From Arcobacter ellisii (lineage in GTDB: Bacteria; Campylobacterota; Campylobacteria; Campylobacterales; Arcobacteraceae), in NCBI RefSeq assembly GCF_003544915.1, contig NZ_CP032097.1, positions 496,001 through 560,000 on the forward strand: 64,000 nucleotides of DNA, read 5' to 3'. Within the stretch, counting starts at the first letter, position 1; each line of letters begins with the position of its first letter. Of the stretch, positions 17,536-26,708 are shown piece after piece. A program made the translations under genes and the position numbers. The notes below the pieces were generated by a model, which saw only the letters and a list, made by a program, of their open reading frames with translations, was not told where the DNA came from and searched no databases.

Positions 17536-18833
17536 TGAGTTACTTAATAATTAGTTTTTCTCACAAAAATATTGATATTAAAATGAGAGAAAAACTTAGC
17601 TTTAATAGTGATGAAGATAAAGAGAGATTTATAAAACAAATTTTAGAAAATGAGCCTACAAAAGAAGTAGTTTTATTATCAACTTGTAATAGGGTTGAAA
17701 TAATTACAAGAAGTTCAAATGTAAAACAAAGTGCAAGAAATATCATTGAAAAATTAGCAACTTATTCTGGACTTGATTTTGAACTTTTATATGATAGAGC
17801 AGATATTTATGATAATGATGGAGCTGTTCATCATCTGTTTTCAGTAGCATCTGCACTTGATTCACTTGTAATTGGTGAAACACAAATAGTTGGACAATTA
17901 AAAGATGCTTTTAGATTCTCTCAAGCAAAAGGTTATTGTAGCTCAAATATAACAAGAGTTATGCACTATGCCTTTAAATGTGCTGCACAAGTAAGAAATG
18001 CAACAAGTTTAGGAACAGGTTCAGTTTCTGTTGCTTCAACAGCTGTTGCAAAAGCAAAAGATATAATTGGAAATACAAAAGGTGTAAAAGCTTTAGTAAT
18101 TGGTGCAGGTGAGATGAGTGAACTAACTGTTAAACATCTTATTTCATCAGGTTTTGATGTAACAATAATTAGTAGAGATATGAAAAAAGCTCAAAATTTA
18201 GCAACTACATTTGAAGTTCACGTAAATGTTGAACCTTATAGTGAATTATCAAACTTACTAGCAAAAACACCAGTTATGATAACAGCAACTTCTGCTCCTT
18301 ATCCAATCATCACAAAAGATAATGCACCAAGTTCAAATATAAATAGATATTGGTTTGATATCGCAGTTCCAAGAGATATTGATGAAAATATTTCATTATC
18401 AAATTTAGAAGTTTATTCAGTTGATGATTTACAAGATATAGTAAATGAAAATATGAGTTTAAGAGCAGAACAAGCAAAAACAGCTTATGGAATAGTAAGT
18501 CGTATGTCATTAGAGTTTTTTGAATGGCTTAAATCACTTGAAATAGAACCAATTGTAAAAAATCTTTATGTAAAAGGTAATGATATTATCGATAAAAAAG
18601 TAAAAAATGCTATAAAAAAGGGATATATTAGTGCAAGTGATGAAGAAAACATCAGAAAACTTTGTCAAACTGTAATTACTGAATATTTACATCAACCTTC
18701 AAAACAATTAAAAGATATTTCAAAAAATATGGAGTGTGATTTAGTTGTAGGAACTGTTCAAAATATGTTTGGATTTAATAATGATTCAAATTTAAGAAAT
18801 AAATATAAATGTGACCATTTATCAAAAAATTAA
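17535..18833 (+). CDS. hemA: Glutamyl-tRNA reductase
   Basis: Reduces glutamyl-tRNA(Glu) to glutamate-1-semialdehyde with NADPH, the first committed step of tetrapyrrole synthesis by the C5 pathway. The 432-residue protein has the catalytic Cys in STCNRVEI (about residue 53), ALDSLVIGETQIVGQLKDAF, the NADPH-binding VIGAGEMSEL, and a C-terminal helical dimerisation domain. Its ATG overlaps the stop of the polyprenyl synthase gene (TTTTAATG). ProS follows after 17 bases. All features are normal for the family. Confidence 0.97.
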   Translation: MSYLIISFSHKNIDIKMREKLSFNSDEDKERFIKQILENEPTKEVVLLSTCNRVEIITRSSNVKQSARNIIEKLATYSGLDFELLYDRADIYDNDGAVHHLFSVASALDSLVIGETQIVGQLKDAFRFSQAKGYCSSNITRVMHYAFKCAAQVRNATSLGTGSVSVASTAVAKAKDIIGNTKGVKALVIGAGEMSELTVKHLISSGFDVTIISRDMKKAQNLATTFEVHVNVEPYSELSNLLAKTPVMITATSAPYPIITKDNAPSSNINRYWFDIAVPRDIDENISLSNLEVYSVDDLQDIVNENMSLRAEQAKTAYGIVSRMSLEFFEWLKSLEIEPIVKNLYVKGNDIIDKKVKNAIKKGYISASDEENIRKLCQTVITEYLHQPSKQLKDISKNMECDLVVGTVQNMFGFNNDSNLRNKYKCDHLSKN

Positions 18834-18850
18834 AATAGGAAAGATAATCA

Positions 18851-20572
18851 ATGAAATTTAGTAAAATGTTTATTCCAACAACAAAAGAGACTCCAAATGA
18901 TGCAACATTACCATCTCATCAATATTTAGTAAGAGGTGGATTTATAGCTCAAACTGGAGCTGGAATTTATGATTTTATGCCTTTAGGAAAAATTGTTTTA
19001 GAAAAAATTAGAGCTATTGTAAAAGAAGAGATGGATGAGGCTGGTGCAAATGAAGTTCAATTTGGTTTTGTAACACCTTTATCATTATGGCAAGAATCAG
19101 GGCGAGCTACAACTATGGGAGCAGAAATGCTTCGATTTAAAGATAGAAAAAATGGTGAGTTTGTATTAAGTCCAACAAATGAAGAAGCTGTTGTAAATAT
19201 GGTAAAAAATAGAATTACTTCATATAAAGATTTACCAGTTCACCTTTATCAAATAAATACAAAATTTAGAGATGAAGCACGTCCACGATTTGGACTTATG
19301 AGAGGAAGAGAATTCTTGATGAAAGATGGATATTCTTTCCACGCTAACGAAGAGGATTTGGTTCGAGAATTTAATCTTATGGAAGCAACTTATAAAAAAA
19401 TTTATACAAAATTAGGTTTAGATTTTAGAGTTGTTGCAGCAGATTCTGGAGCAATTGGTGGAAGTGGTTCAAAAGAATTTCACGTAATTGCAGATTCAGG
19501 TGAAGATACAATAGTTATTTGTGATTCTTGTGATTATGGTGCAAATATTGAAGCAGCGACAAGAAAACCAAGACATTTTACAGCTTGGTTTGAAAATACA
19601 AACACACCAGCTTCAATGGAAAAAGTTTTAACACAAGATTTAAAAACTATTGAAGAAGTTTCAAACTTTTTAAGTATCTCAAAAGCTCAAACAATCAAAG
19701 CAGTTATTAAAAGAGCAATTTTTGAAGATAAAACTCAAATAGTTGTATTTTTTGTAAGAGGTGATGACGAACTTGAAGAGACAAAAGCTTGTAACGCTGT
19801 TAATGCTTTAGAATTAACTGATGCAACAGAGGATGATATAAAAGAGGCTGGATTAGTTGCAGGTTATTGTGGACCTTTTAATCTTCCTTCAAATATAAAT
19901 TTTGTTGTTGATTTAGAACTTAAAGATGAAGTTGGACTTGCTTGTGGAGCTAATGAAGAGAATTACCATTTAGTAAATACAGATTTATCAACTCTAAAAG
20001 ATGTAAAATATTTTGATTTAGTTGCAGTTCAAGAGGGAGATATTTGTGCTTGTTGTGGTGGAAAATTAACATACACTAAAGGAATTGAAGCAGGGCATAT
20101 TTTCCAATTAGGGACTAAATATTCTGCTGCTATGAATGCAAACTTTTTAGATGAAAATGGAAAAGCAAAACCATTTGTTATGGGATGTTATGGAATTGGA
20201 GTTTCAAGACTTGTTGCTGCTGTAATTGAGCAAAACCATGATGATAAAGGTTGTATCTGGACAAAAGCAACAGCACCATTTATGGTTGACATTATTGTTT
20301 CAAACTCTAAAAAAGAGGATGAAGCACAAGTTGGAGAAGAACTTTACAACAAGCTAAAACACGCTGGAATTAGTACAATTTTAGATGATAGAATAAATGC
20401 TAGATTTGGTTTTAAAATGAGCGATTTTGAACTTTTAGGTTTTCCTTATGCAGTTGTAATTGGAAAAAAATTAGCTGAAGGTTTTGTAGAAATCGTTGAT
20501 AGAAAAACATTAGAAAAAATAGATGTAAAAGTTGAAGATGTTTTAGGAAAAATAATCGAATTAACTAAGTAA
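18851..20572 (+). CDS. proS: Prolyl-tRNA synthetase
   Basis: A class IIa aminoacyl-tRNA synthetase of the bacterial type that charges tRNA(Pro). It has 573 residues, including the INS editing domain (about 225-385; [12 protein letters not shown] and GYCGPFNLP). Class II motifs are visible: [38 protein letters not shown] (motif 2) and [17 protein letters not shown] (motif 3). The anticodon-binding domain is C-terminal. AGGAAAG precedes the ATG. It follows hemA in the same order as in Campylobacter. Confidence 0.98.
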   Translation: MKFSKMFIPTTKETPNDATLPSHQYLVRGGFIAQTGAGIYDFMPLGKIVLEKIRAIVKEEMDEAGANEVQFGFVTPLSLWQESGRATTMGAEMLRFKDRKNGEFVLSPTNEEAVVNMVKNRITSYKDLPVHLYQINTKFRDEARPRFGLMRGREFLMKDGYSFHANEEDLVREFNLMEATYKKIYTKLGLDFRVVAADSGAIGGSGSKEFHVIADSGEDTIVICDSCDYGANIEAATRKPRHFTAWFENTNTPASMEKVLTQDLKTIEEVSNFLSISKAQTIKAVIKRAIFEDKTQIVVFFVRGDDELEETKACNAVNALELTDATEDDIKEAGLVAGYCGPFNLPSNINFVVDLELKDEVGLACGANEENYHLVNTDLSTLKDVKYFDLVAVQEGDICACCGGKLTYTKGIEAGHIFQLGTKYSAAMNANFLDENGKAKPFVMGCYGIGVSRLVAAVIEQNHDDKGCIWTKATAPFMVDIIVSNSKKEDEAQVGEELYNKLKHAGISTILDDRINARFGFKMSDFELLGFPYAVVIGKKLAEGFVEIVDRKTLEKIDVKVEDVLGKIIELTK

Positions 20573-20582
20573 GGAGTTAAAT

Positions 20583-21443
20583 TTGGAAAAAGAATTAGAA
20601 AAAAATATTGAAGTAATAACAAAGGATATAAAATCATATATTCCTGATAATATTGTTGAGATAGTTGCTAGTTATGCTTTTTCATTATTAATGGCTCTTT
20701 TAATATTTGTTATTGGGAAATGGGCTGTAAATAAAATAGTTAAATTACTTGGAAAAGTACTTAGAAAAGTAAAAGGAATGGATGAAACTCTAATAAAATT
20801 TTTAGAGAATATTGTTTATTACGCTTTAATGATAGTTGTTATTTTAACTGCACTTGGAAAGCTTGGAGTTGAAACTACATCTTTTTTAGCTATTTTAGGA
20901 GCAGCTGGTCTTGCTATTGGTTTAGCTCTAAAAGATTCTCTTGGAAACTTTGCTTCAGGAGTTATGATAATTTTATTTAAACCATTTAAAGTTGGTGATT
21001 TTGTAACTGCTGGTGGAGTTACAGGAAGTGTAAGTGAAGTAGGAATCTTTAACTCTGTTTTTATAACAGGAGATAATCAAAAAATTATTGTACCAAATAG
21101 TGCAATTACAAGTAGTTCTATTACAAATGTAAATGCTTTTGATACAAGAAGAGTTGATTTAGTTGTTGGAATTTCTTATGATGATGATATTAAAAAAGCA
21201 AAAGAGATTTTAACAAATATTTTAAATTCAAATGAAAAAGTTTTAATTGAAAAAGGTATAACAGTTGCCGTTTCAGAACTTGCTGATTCTTCTGTAAATT
21301 TTGTGGTACGTGCTTGGGTTAATACATCTGATTATTGGGATGTAAAATTTGGATTAACTGAATCTATTAAAACAACATTTGATAAAGAAGGAATCACAAT
21401 TCCTTATCCACAACAAGATGTTTACCATCACAACAAAGATTAA
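20583..21443 (+). CDS. mscS: Small-conductance mechanosensitive channel (MscS family)
   Basis: A 286-residue inner-membrane channel that opens under membrane tension during hypo-osmotic shock. Three transmembrane helices are visible (about 27-47, 70-92 and 96-125). The last is the pore helix with the Gly/Ala pattern AILGAAGLAIGLALKDSLGNFASGVMI. The cytoplasmic beta domain has FKVGDFVTAGGVTGSVSEVGIF, and the alpha/beta vestibule follows. The start is TTG with AAGGAG upstream. The 3' end overlaps the CCA-adding enzyme gene by 26 bases. Confidence 0.93.
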   Translation: MEKELEKNIEVITKDIKSYIPDNIVEIVASYAFSLLMALLIFVIGKWAVNKIVKLLGKVLRKVKGMDETLIKFLENIVYYALMIVVILTALGKLGVETTSFLAILGAAGLAIGLALKDSLGNFASGVMIILFKPFKVGDFVTAGGVTGSVSEVGIFNSVFITGDNQKIIVPNSAITSSSITNVNAFDTRRVDLVVGISYDDDIKKAKEILTNILNSNEKVLIEKGITVAVSELADSSVNFVVRAWVNTSDYWDVKFGLTESIKTTFDKEGITIPYPQQDVYHHNKD

Positions 21444-22815
21444 TATACCTAAAATATTAGAAAATATTTTAAAAAATTTACAAGAATTAGGAGCTCGTCC
21501 AATTCTTGTAGGTGGTTGCGTTCGTGACTATTTTTTAAATAAAGAGATTAAAGATTTTGATATAGAAATCTTTGATTTTGACTCTTTAGAATTACTTGAA
21601 ATTTCATTAAAAAAATTTGGAAATGTTAAACTTGTTGGAAAATCTTTTGGAGTTTTGACTTTAAAAGTTGAAGGTTATGATTTTGATTTTGCACTTCCAA
21701 GAATTGAAAAAAAAGTTGGAAACTCTCATACTGATTTTGAAGTTATAACAAATTCAAATCTGAGTTTTGAAGAAGCAGCAATTAGAAGAGATTTTACAAT
21801 AAATGCAATAGGATATGATTATTTTAAAGATGAATTTATTGACCCCTTTAATGGAATAGATGATTTAAAAAATAGAACTTTAAAACATATAGATGAAAAA
21901 ACTTTTGTGGAAGATAGTTTAAGAGTTTATAGAGCAGTTCAATTTGCTGCAAGATTTGAATTCAACCTTGATGAAAACACTAAAGAGTTATGTAAAAAAA
22001 TAGTTTTAAGTGATGAACTTTCATATTTACCAAAAGAGAGAATTTATGAAGAGTTTAAAAAACTATTTTTAAAATCTTCTAAACCATCTGTTGGATTTGA
22101 ACTTTTAAGGGAATTGGGCGTTTTAAAATATTTTCCTGAGTTGCAAGCTTTGATAAACTGTAAGCAAGAACCAGAGTATCATCCTGAAGGTGATGTTTGG
22201 ATTCATACTTTAATGTGCTTAGATGAATTGGCAAAGATTTTAGAAAAAGAAAAAATTGAAGATGAGTATAAAAAACTATATCTTTTTTATGCAGTTTTAT
22301 GTCACGATTTTGGAAAACCATTTTGTACAAAAGAGATAAATGGAAAAATAACTTCTTATAAACATGAATCTTTAGGGATAGAACCAACGATCTCTTTTTT
22401 AGAAAAATTAACAAATGAAAAAAAATTTATTGAAATAGTTTGTTCTTTAGTAAAAAATCATCTTATTCCTTTTCAGTTATATTTATCACATTCAAGTGAA
22501 AAAGCCGTAAAAAGATTATCTTTAAAAGTTAATATTGAAGATTTATGTTTTGTTTGTTTGTCTGATTGTTTAGGAAGAGATTTGGATGATAAATGTAAAT
22601 GTTATGATGCAATAAATTGGTTAAATGAAAAAGCAAAAGAGTTGGAAATTCACAATGAGCCTATAAAACAACTTGTTTTAGGGCGAGATTTAATAGCTTT
22701 AGGTTATAAACCATCAAAAGAGTTTAAAGAGATTTTAGAGTTTGCTTTTGATTTACAAATTGATGAAAATTTATCAAAAGAAGAAATTCTAAATAAAATA
22801 ACAAATAAATATTAG
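21418..22815 (+). CDS. cca: CCA tRNA nucleotidyltransferase with HD domain
   Basis: Adds or repairs the 3' CCA end of tRNA. From the ATG at 21418 it has 465 residues. The class II polymerase head has LVGGCVRDYFL followed by KDFDIEIF (the catalytic DxD), RRDFTINAIGYD and the RVYRAVQFAARF helix. A C-terminal HD phosphohydrolase domain is indicated by HTLMCLDEL and LCHDFGKP. An earlier in-frame start (21379) would lengthen the overlap with mscS to 65 bases and adds residues with no family resemblance, so I chose 21418. It is the last gene of the run that began at aroK. Confidence 0.92.
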   Translation: MFTITTKINIPKILENILKNLQELGARPILVGGCVRDYFLNKEIKDFDIEIFDFDSLELLEISLKKFGNVKLVGKSFGVLTLKVEGYDFDFALPRIEKKVGNSHTDFEVITNSNLSFEEAAIRRDFTINAIGYDYFKDEFIDPFNGIDDLKNRTLKHIDEKTFVEDSLRVYRAVQFAARFEFNLDENTKELCKKIVLSDELSYLPKERIYEEFKKLFLKSSKPSVGFELLRELGVLKYFPELQALINCKQEPEYHPEGDVWIHTLMCLDELAKILEKEKIEDEYKKLYLFYAVLCHDFGKPFCTKEINGKITSYKHESLGIEPTISFLEKLTNEKKFIEIVCSLVKNHLIPFQLYLSHSSEKAVKRLSLKVNIEDLCFVCLSDCLGRDLDDKCKCYDAINWLNEKAKELEIHNEPIKQLVLGRDLIALGYKPSKEFKEILEFAFDLQIDENLSKEEILNKITNKY

Positions 22816-22883
22816 AATTGTTATTTTTAAGAAAAGATTTACTTTAAAAAGTATAAAATCAATCAAATTTAAAAGGAGACAAT

Positions 22884-23321
22884 ATGAAAAAAATAATTGG
22901 TTTAGTGGCTGCACTTGGATTAACAGCTTCAGTTTATGCAAATGAAAATACAGGTTGTGGTCTTGGTTCTTTAGTTATTAAAAATCAAAGTACAGTAGTT
23001 TTACAAGTATTAGCTGCTACAACAAATGGAACTTCTGGTAACCAAACTTTTGGTATTACAAGTGGTACTTCAAATTGTGACAAACCTTCAAACTTCGTAT
23101 CTAATGATAAATTAAATAAGTTTGTTGCTGAAAATATGGATGAATTAGCAATGGATATTTCAGCAGGAAAAGGTGAAACATTAGAAACAGTTGCAAAATT
23201 AATGAACGTAGAAAACAAAGAAGCATTTTCTGCTAAATTACAAGCAAACTTTTCAAACATTTATTCAAGCCAAAATGTAACTTCAGCAAACGTTATTGAC
23301 TCAATTGCTAAATATATGTAA
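22884..23321 (+). CDS. DUF3015 family secreted protein
   Basis: A 145-residue periplasmic protein with a clear signal peptide (MKKIIGLVAALGLTASVYA, cleavage after about residue 19). The mature N-terminus NENTGCGLGSL, then VLQVLAATTNGTSGNQTFGITSGTSNC and the C-terminal helical LDxI-rich region fit DUF3015, a family of unknown function. Two cysteines (in GCGLG and SNCDK) could form a disulfide. AAAAGGAG precedes the ATG. The last codons overlap the start region of the DUF4105 gene, suggesting cotranscription. Confidence 0.85.
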   Translation: MKKIIGLVAALGLTASVYANENTGCGLGSLVIKNQSTVVLQVLAATTNGTSGNQTFGITSGTSNCDKPSNFVSNDKLNKFVAENMDELAMDISAGKGETLETVAKLMNVENKEAFSAKLQANFSNIYSSQNVTSANVIDSIAKYM

Positions 23322-25095
23322 TTTTTTTAATAGAAAGTTTAAGTATTTAATACTTAGCTTTCTATTTTCTACTCTCTCTTATTCTTCTGAATTAAACACC
23401 TTTGTTGAGCAAACAAAACTTTATGAAAATCCTTATTGGTCGAAATTATTACATTATCGAAATGGTGAAAGTGAGATAGATTCAGATAATTTTTTTATAT
23501 CAAAAAATGGAAAATATAATTTAAAAGAAGAGTTATTTGAAACTATAAATTCTCTAGAAAAAGGAACAAACAGTGTTTTATGTAGATTTCCTTTAAGAGT
23601 AAAATGGTTAAAAGAGAATATTCCTAATCTAAATATTACACAATACTCTTGTGAAGAGTTGGATAAATTTATCTCTTTAGTTGATGGAAAATTTGTAACT
23701 ATGGTTTTCCCAACTGCTCATATAAACTCTCCAGCTTCTATGTATGGACATACTTTTATAAGAATTAGTTCAAATGAAGAGACGCCACTTATTTCAAATG
23801 CTGTAAATTATGCTGCTGCAACAACTGATACAAATGGATTAATTTTTGCTTATAAAGGTTTGTTTGGAGAGTATGAAGGAAGATATTCTATTTTGCCTTA
23901 TTATGAAAAAATCAAAGAGTATAACAATCTTGAACAAAGGGATATTTGGGAATATGATTTAGATTTGACTCAAGATGAAATAGATAAATTAGTTTTGCAT
24001 ACTTATGAGTTAAAAGATTCATATTCAGATTATTTTTTCTTTAAAGAGAACTGTTCTTACAATGTTTTATGGCTTTTGGAAGTAGCAAGGCCAAGTTTAG
24101 ATTTAGTAAGTCAATTTGATTTTAAAACTGTTCCTCTTGATTCTATTAAAGTTTTACAAAAATATAATTTGATTAAAAACACAAACTTTAGATACTCATC
24201 AATGAGAAAAATGAAATTTATTTTAAATGAAAAAATAGAGAATAAAGAGTATGTTAAAGGTTTTATAAAAGAAGATAATGAACTAAATGACTCTTTAAGT
24301 ACAGAGGATAAAATCTCTTATTTGGATTTAAAAATCTCTTATTTACAATATCAAAGAGCAAATAACGAGTATGATAAAGATGAATATTTAAAAAAATATT
24401 TACAACTTTTAAAAGAAAGAAGTTCATATAAACAAGCTTCAACTTATGATATAAAAACTCCTTTTAATCCTATTGATTCACATGATTCAGCAAGAGTTTC
24501 ATTTTTTTATAATAACAATGATAGTTTTGAGTTTAGTGCAAAACCAGTTTATAATGATATGTATGACATAAGTGATGGATATTTACAAGGTGCATATATT
24601 GATTTTTTTGATGTAAATATTAAAAAAGAAAAAGATGAAAATGCAAGATTAGATAGATTTACTCTTTTAAAAATTAAATCACTTGCTCCTCAAGATTTGA
24701 TTTTTAAACCTATATCTTGGGGAATTGATGTGGGTTATGAACATTTTAAACAAAGAAGTGATTATTTAAAAGTAAAACCAGAAATAGGTGTTACCTTTGG
24801 ACAAAACAGAGATTTTATTTATCTAATGGCAGGTTCAAATTTGTATTATAAAAATAGTGAACAACTATATTCTATTGGTTCAACTATTGGATTTATTACA
24901 AATAGATTTGATAATTTAAAATTAGGAATCAATTATAGTTATGATAGATATAATAAAGATTTAAAAAATAATCAGTTTGAAGCTTTTTCAACTTATAAAT
25001 TAGATAGAAATTTAGCTTTAAATATCAAATATACAAACGATAATCTATATGAAAAAGAGGATAACTTAAAAGTAGGAATTTCTTACTACTTTTAA
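23296..25095 (+). CDS. Lnb-like (DUF4105) periplasmic domain protein with C-terminal outer-membrane beta barrel
   Basis: A 599-residue envelope protein. After a signal peptide (RKFKYLILSFLFSTLSYSS) comes the DUF4105/Lnb N-terminal periplasmic domain. Its likely Cys-His pair is His152 in MYGHTFIRI and Cys253 in FKENCSYNVLWLLE, an NlpC/P60-like arrangement. The C-terminal part is rich in alternating hydrophobic residues and ends LKVGISYYF, with the terminal Phe of an outer-membrane beta barrel. Lnb of Bdellovibrio has been reported as a lipoprotein N-acyltransferase with this fold (from memory). No ATG is available; TTG at 23296 or 23305 must serve, overlapping the DUF3015 gene. The stop overlaps the stop of convergent lnt. 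Confidence 0.82.
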   Translation: MTQLLNICNFFNRKFKYLILSFLFSTLSYSSELNTFVEQTKLYENPYWSKLLHYRNGESEIDSDNFFISKNGKYNLKEELFETINSLEKGTNSVLCRFPLRVKWLKENIPNLNITQYSCEELDKFISLVDGKFVTMVFPTAHINSPASMYGHTFIRISSNEETPLISNAVNYAAATTDTNGLIFAYKGLFGEYEGRYSILPYYEKIKEYNNLEQRDIWEYDLDLTQDEIDKLVLHTYELKDSYSDYFFFKENCSYNVLWLLEVARPSLDLVSQFDFKTVPLDSIKVLQKYNLIKNTNFRYSSMRKMKFILNEKIENKEYVKGFIKEDNELNDSLSTEDKISYLDLKISYLQYQRANNEYDKDEYLKKYLQLLKERSSYKQASTYDIKTPFNPIDSHDSARVSFFYNNNDSFEFSAKPVYNDMYDISDGYLQGAYIDFFDVNIKKEKDENARLDRFTLLKIKSLAPQDLIFKPISWGIDVGYEHFKQRSDYLKVKPEIGVTFGQNRDFIYLMAGSNLYYKNSEQLYSIGSTIGFITNRFDNLKLGINYSYDRYNKDLKNNQFEAFSTYKLDRNLALNIKYTNDNLYEKEDNLKVGISYYF

Positions 25096-26324
25096 GGTCT
25101 ATAAATTCTATTTGGACTTCCATTTGCTACGTGAAATATCGTAACTCCATATTTTTTAGAGTAATATTTTAAAAGCAAATGTTGTAAAGTTGGCTCAATT
25201 GAAGGTGTAAACCAAGCATTATTTGAAATCATTATCATATATCTAGTATCACCAATATTTTCAAAAATTTTATCTGTTGTTCCTTCATAACAAATAGCAT
25301 TTCTAAACTTTTCGCCTTTAATTTCAAAATCAGTTGGAGTTGATGCTTTTGAGTAATCTTGTGCTCCATTATAAAAAACTTTATTGATTAAATCAACAAA
25401 AAACTTAGGAAGAGGTATCTCTTCTCCAAAAGGAACTAATACAACTTTTTTTGCAACTTGAACTTGCCCTTTAGTAAAGAAATATGAAGCATTAAAAATT
25501 TCTTCATTTTCAACATATAAAGCACCAGTTACAATATCAATATCATTTGAAAAATCTTTCAATCTCTCTTCTAATTCAGCATTTCTATTTAATACTGTTG
25601 TAAAAGCAGTTTCAGGCAATATAATTAAATCTTTTTTTAACTCTATTGCTTTTGCTATCTCTTCAAAATTATTTTCATGTAGAGTTGTTCTATACTCTTT
25701 TTGCCATTTTAAGTCTTGATTTACATTCATTTGAGGCATATAAATTTTTGCATTTGGATTATCTATAAATTCTCCTTTTGCAAAAGTAAGTGTAAATAAA
25801 AGAGGAATCAATCCAATTATTTTATGTCTTTTTAGTTTTATTATTAAATAAAAAGAGATAAGAATTAAAGCAAAATCAATTTTTGAAATACCAATATATG
25901 AATCAATAAACAATAATTCAAACTTCATCCAATTAAAACCAAAAGGAGCAAAAAAAGTAAAGGCGAAAATCATTGCAATTCTAATTGTAAGCCTATCATA
26001 GAAGGCAAATAAGTAAAAAATTATTGCATAAACTAAACCAATTCCAAGTAATAAAAAAGGAGCTATATAAGTTAAATCATAATATTGAAGACTAACAGCC
26101 ATCCAATAACACCATAATATCCCAGTTAAAAAACCAGTTATTAATAAAGAACGTTTAGGAATAACTAATAAAAAATATATTCCAAATAGACCTAAAAATG
26201 TATTTAAAATTTTTAATTCAATATTAAAATAACTTAAGTATATAAAAGAACTCAATAAAATAGAGGTGATGAAGCCTTTTATTATAAAGTTTTTGTTAGA
26301 ATAATCGCGTTTTAGTAAAAACAT
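25092..26324 (-). CDS. lnt: Apolipoprotein N-acyltransferase
   Basis: Transfers an acyl chain from phospholipid to the N-terminal Cys of lipoproteins in the inner membrane. The 410-residue protein has about six hydrophobic helices in the first 170 residues, then a nitrilase-like periplasmic domain. The catalytic triad is visible as Glu in ILPETAFT, Lys in the region after VPFGEEIPLPKFF, and Cys in NAICYEGT. A final short segment closes the protein. The gene is divergent from yajC with only 28 bases between the starts, and convergent with the Lnb-like gene with overlapping stops. Confidence 0.92.
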   Translation of the reverse strand: MFLLKRDYSNKNFIIKGFITSILLSSFIYLSYFNIELKILNTFLGLFGIYFLLVIPKRSLLITGFLTGILWCYWMAVSLQYYDLTYIAPFLLLGIGLVYAIIFYLFAFYDRLTIRIAMIFAFTFFAPFGFNWMKFELLFIDSYIGISKIDFALILISFYLIIKLKRHKIIGLIPLLFTLTFAKGEFIDNPNAKIYMPQMNVNQDLKWQKEYRTTLHENNFEEIAKAIELKKDLIILPETAFTTVLNRNAELEERLKDFSNDIDIVTGALYVENEEIFNASYFFTKGQVQVAKKVVLVPFGEEIPLPKFFVDLINKVFYNGAQDYSKASTPTDFEIKGEKFRNAICYEGTTDKIFENIGDTRYMIMISNNAWFTPSIEPTLQHLLLKYYSKKYGVTIFHVANGSPNRIYRP

Positions 26325-26352
26325 AATAAACTACTTTTTAAAAGGAAATTTG

Positions 26353-26628
26353 ATGGAAGGTTCAAGTACAGATTTAATAAGCTCATTGTTGCCTCTAGTT
26401 GCATTATTTGCAATTTTTTACTTTTTAATTATTAGACCACAACAAAAACAAGCGAAAGCTCATAAAGAGATGGTTTCTAATTTAAAAAAAGGTGACAAAA
26501 TTGTAACAAATGGTGGCTTAATCGTAGAAGTTGTAAAAGTAGAAGATACTTATTTTCTAGTTAAAAACAGCGATGGAACTGAAATGAAGCTAATCAAAGA
26601 GTTTGTAGCAAAACTTTTAGAAGACTAA
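26353..26628 (+). CDS. yajC: Preprotein translocase accessory subunit YajC
   Basis: A 91-residue inner-membrane protein of the SecDF-YajC complex that supports Sec-dependent export. A single transmembrane helix (about 8-28, SLLPLVALFAIFYFLIIRPQ) is followed by RPQQKQAKAHKEM and the KKGDKIVTNGG motif. AAAGGAA stands before TTG-ATG; I take the ATG. It heads the yajC-secD-secF operon. Because lnt starts only 28 bases away on the other strand, the operon promoter must overlap the lnt coding region. Confidence 0.95.
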   Translation: MEGSSTDLISSLLPLVALFAIFYFLIIRPQQKQAKAHKEMVSNLKKGDKIVTNGGLIVEVVKVEDTYFLVKNSDGTEMKLIKEFVAKLLED

Positions 26629-26708
26629 AAATTTTCAAATCTTTAAGATATGTATTTTTACATATCTTATGCTTTCAAATTTTCTAAAACCCTAACTAAG
26701 GAAAAAAA

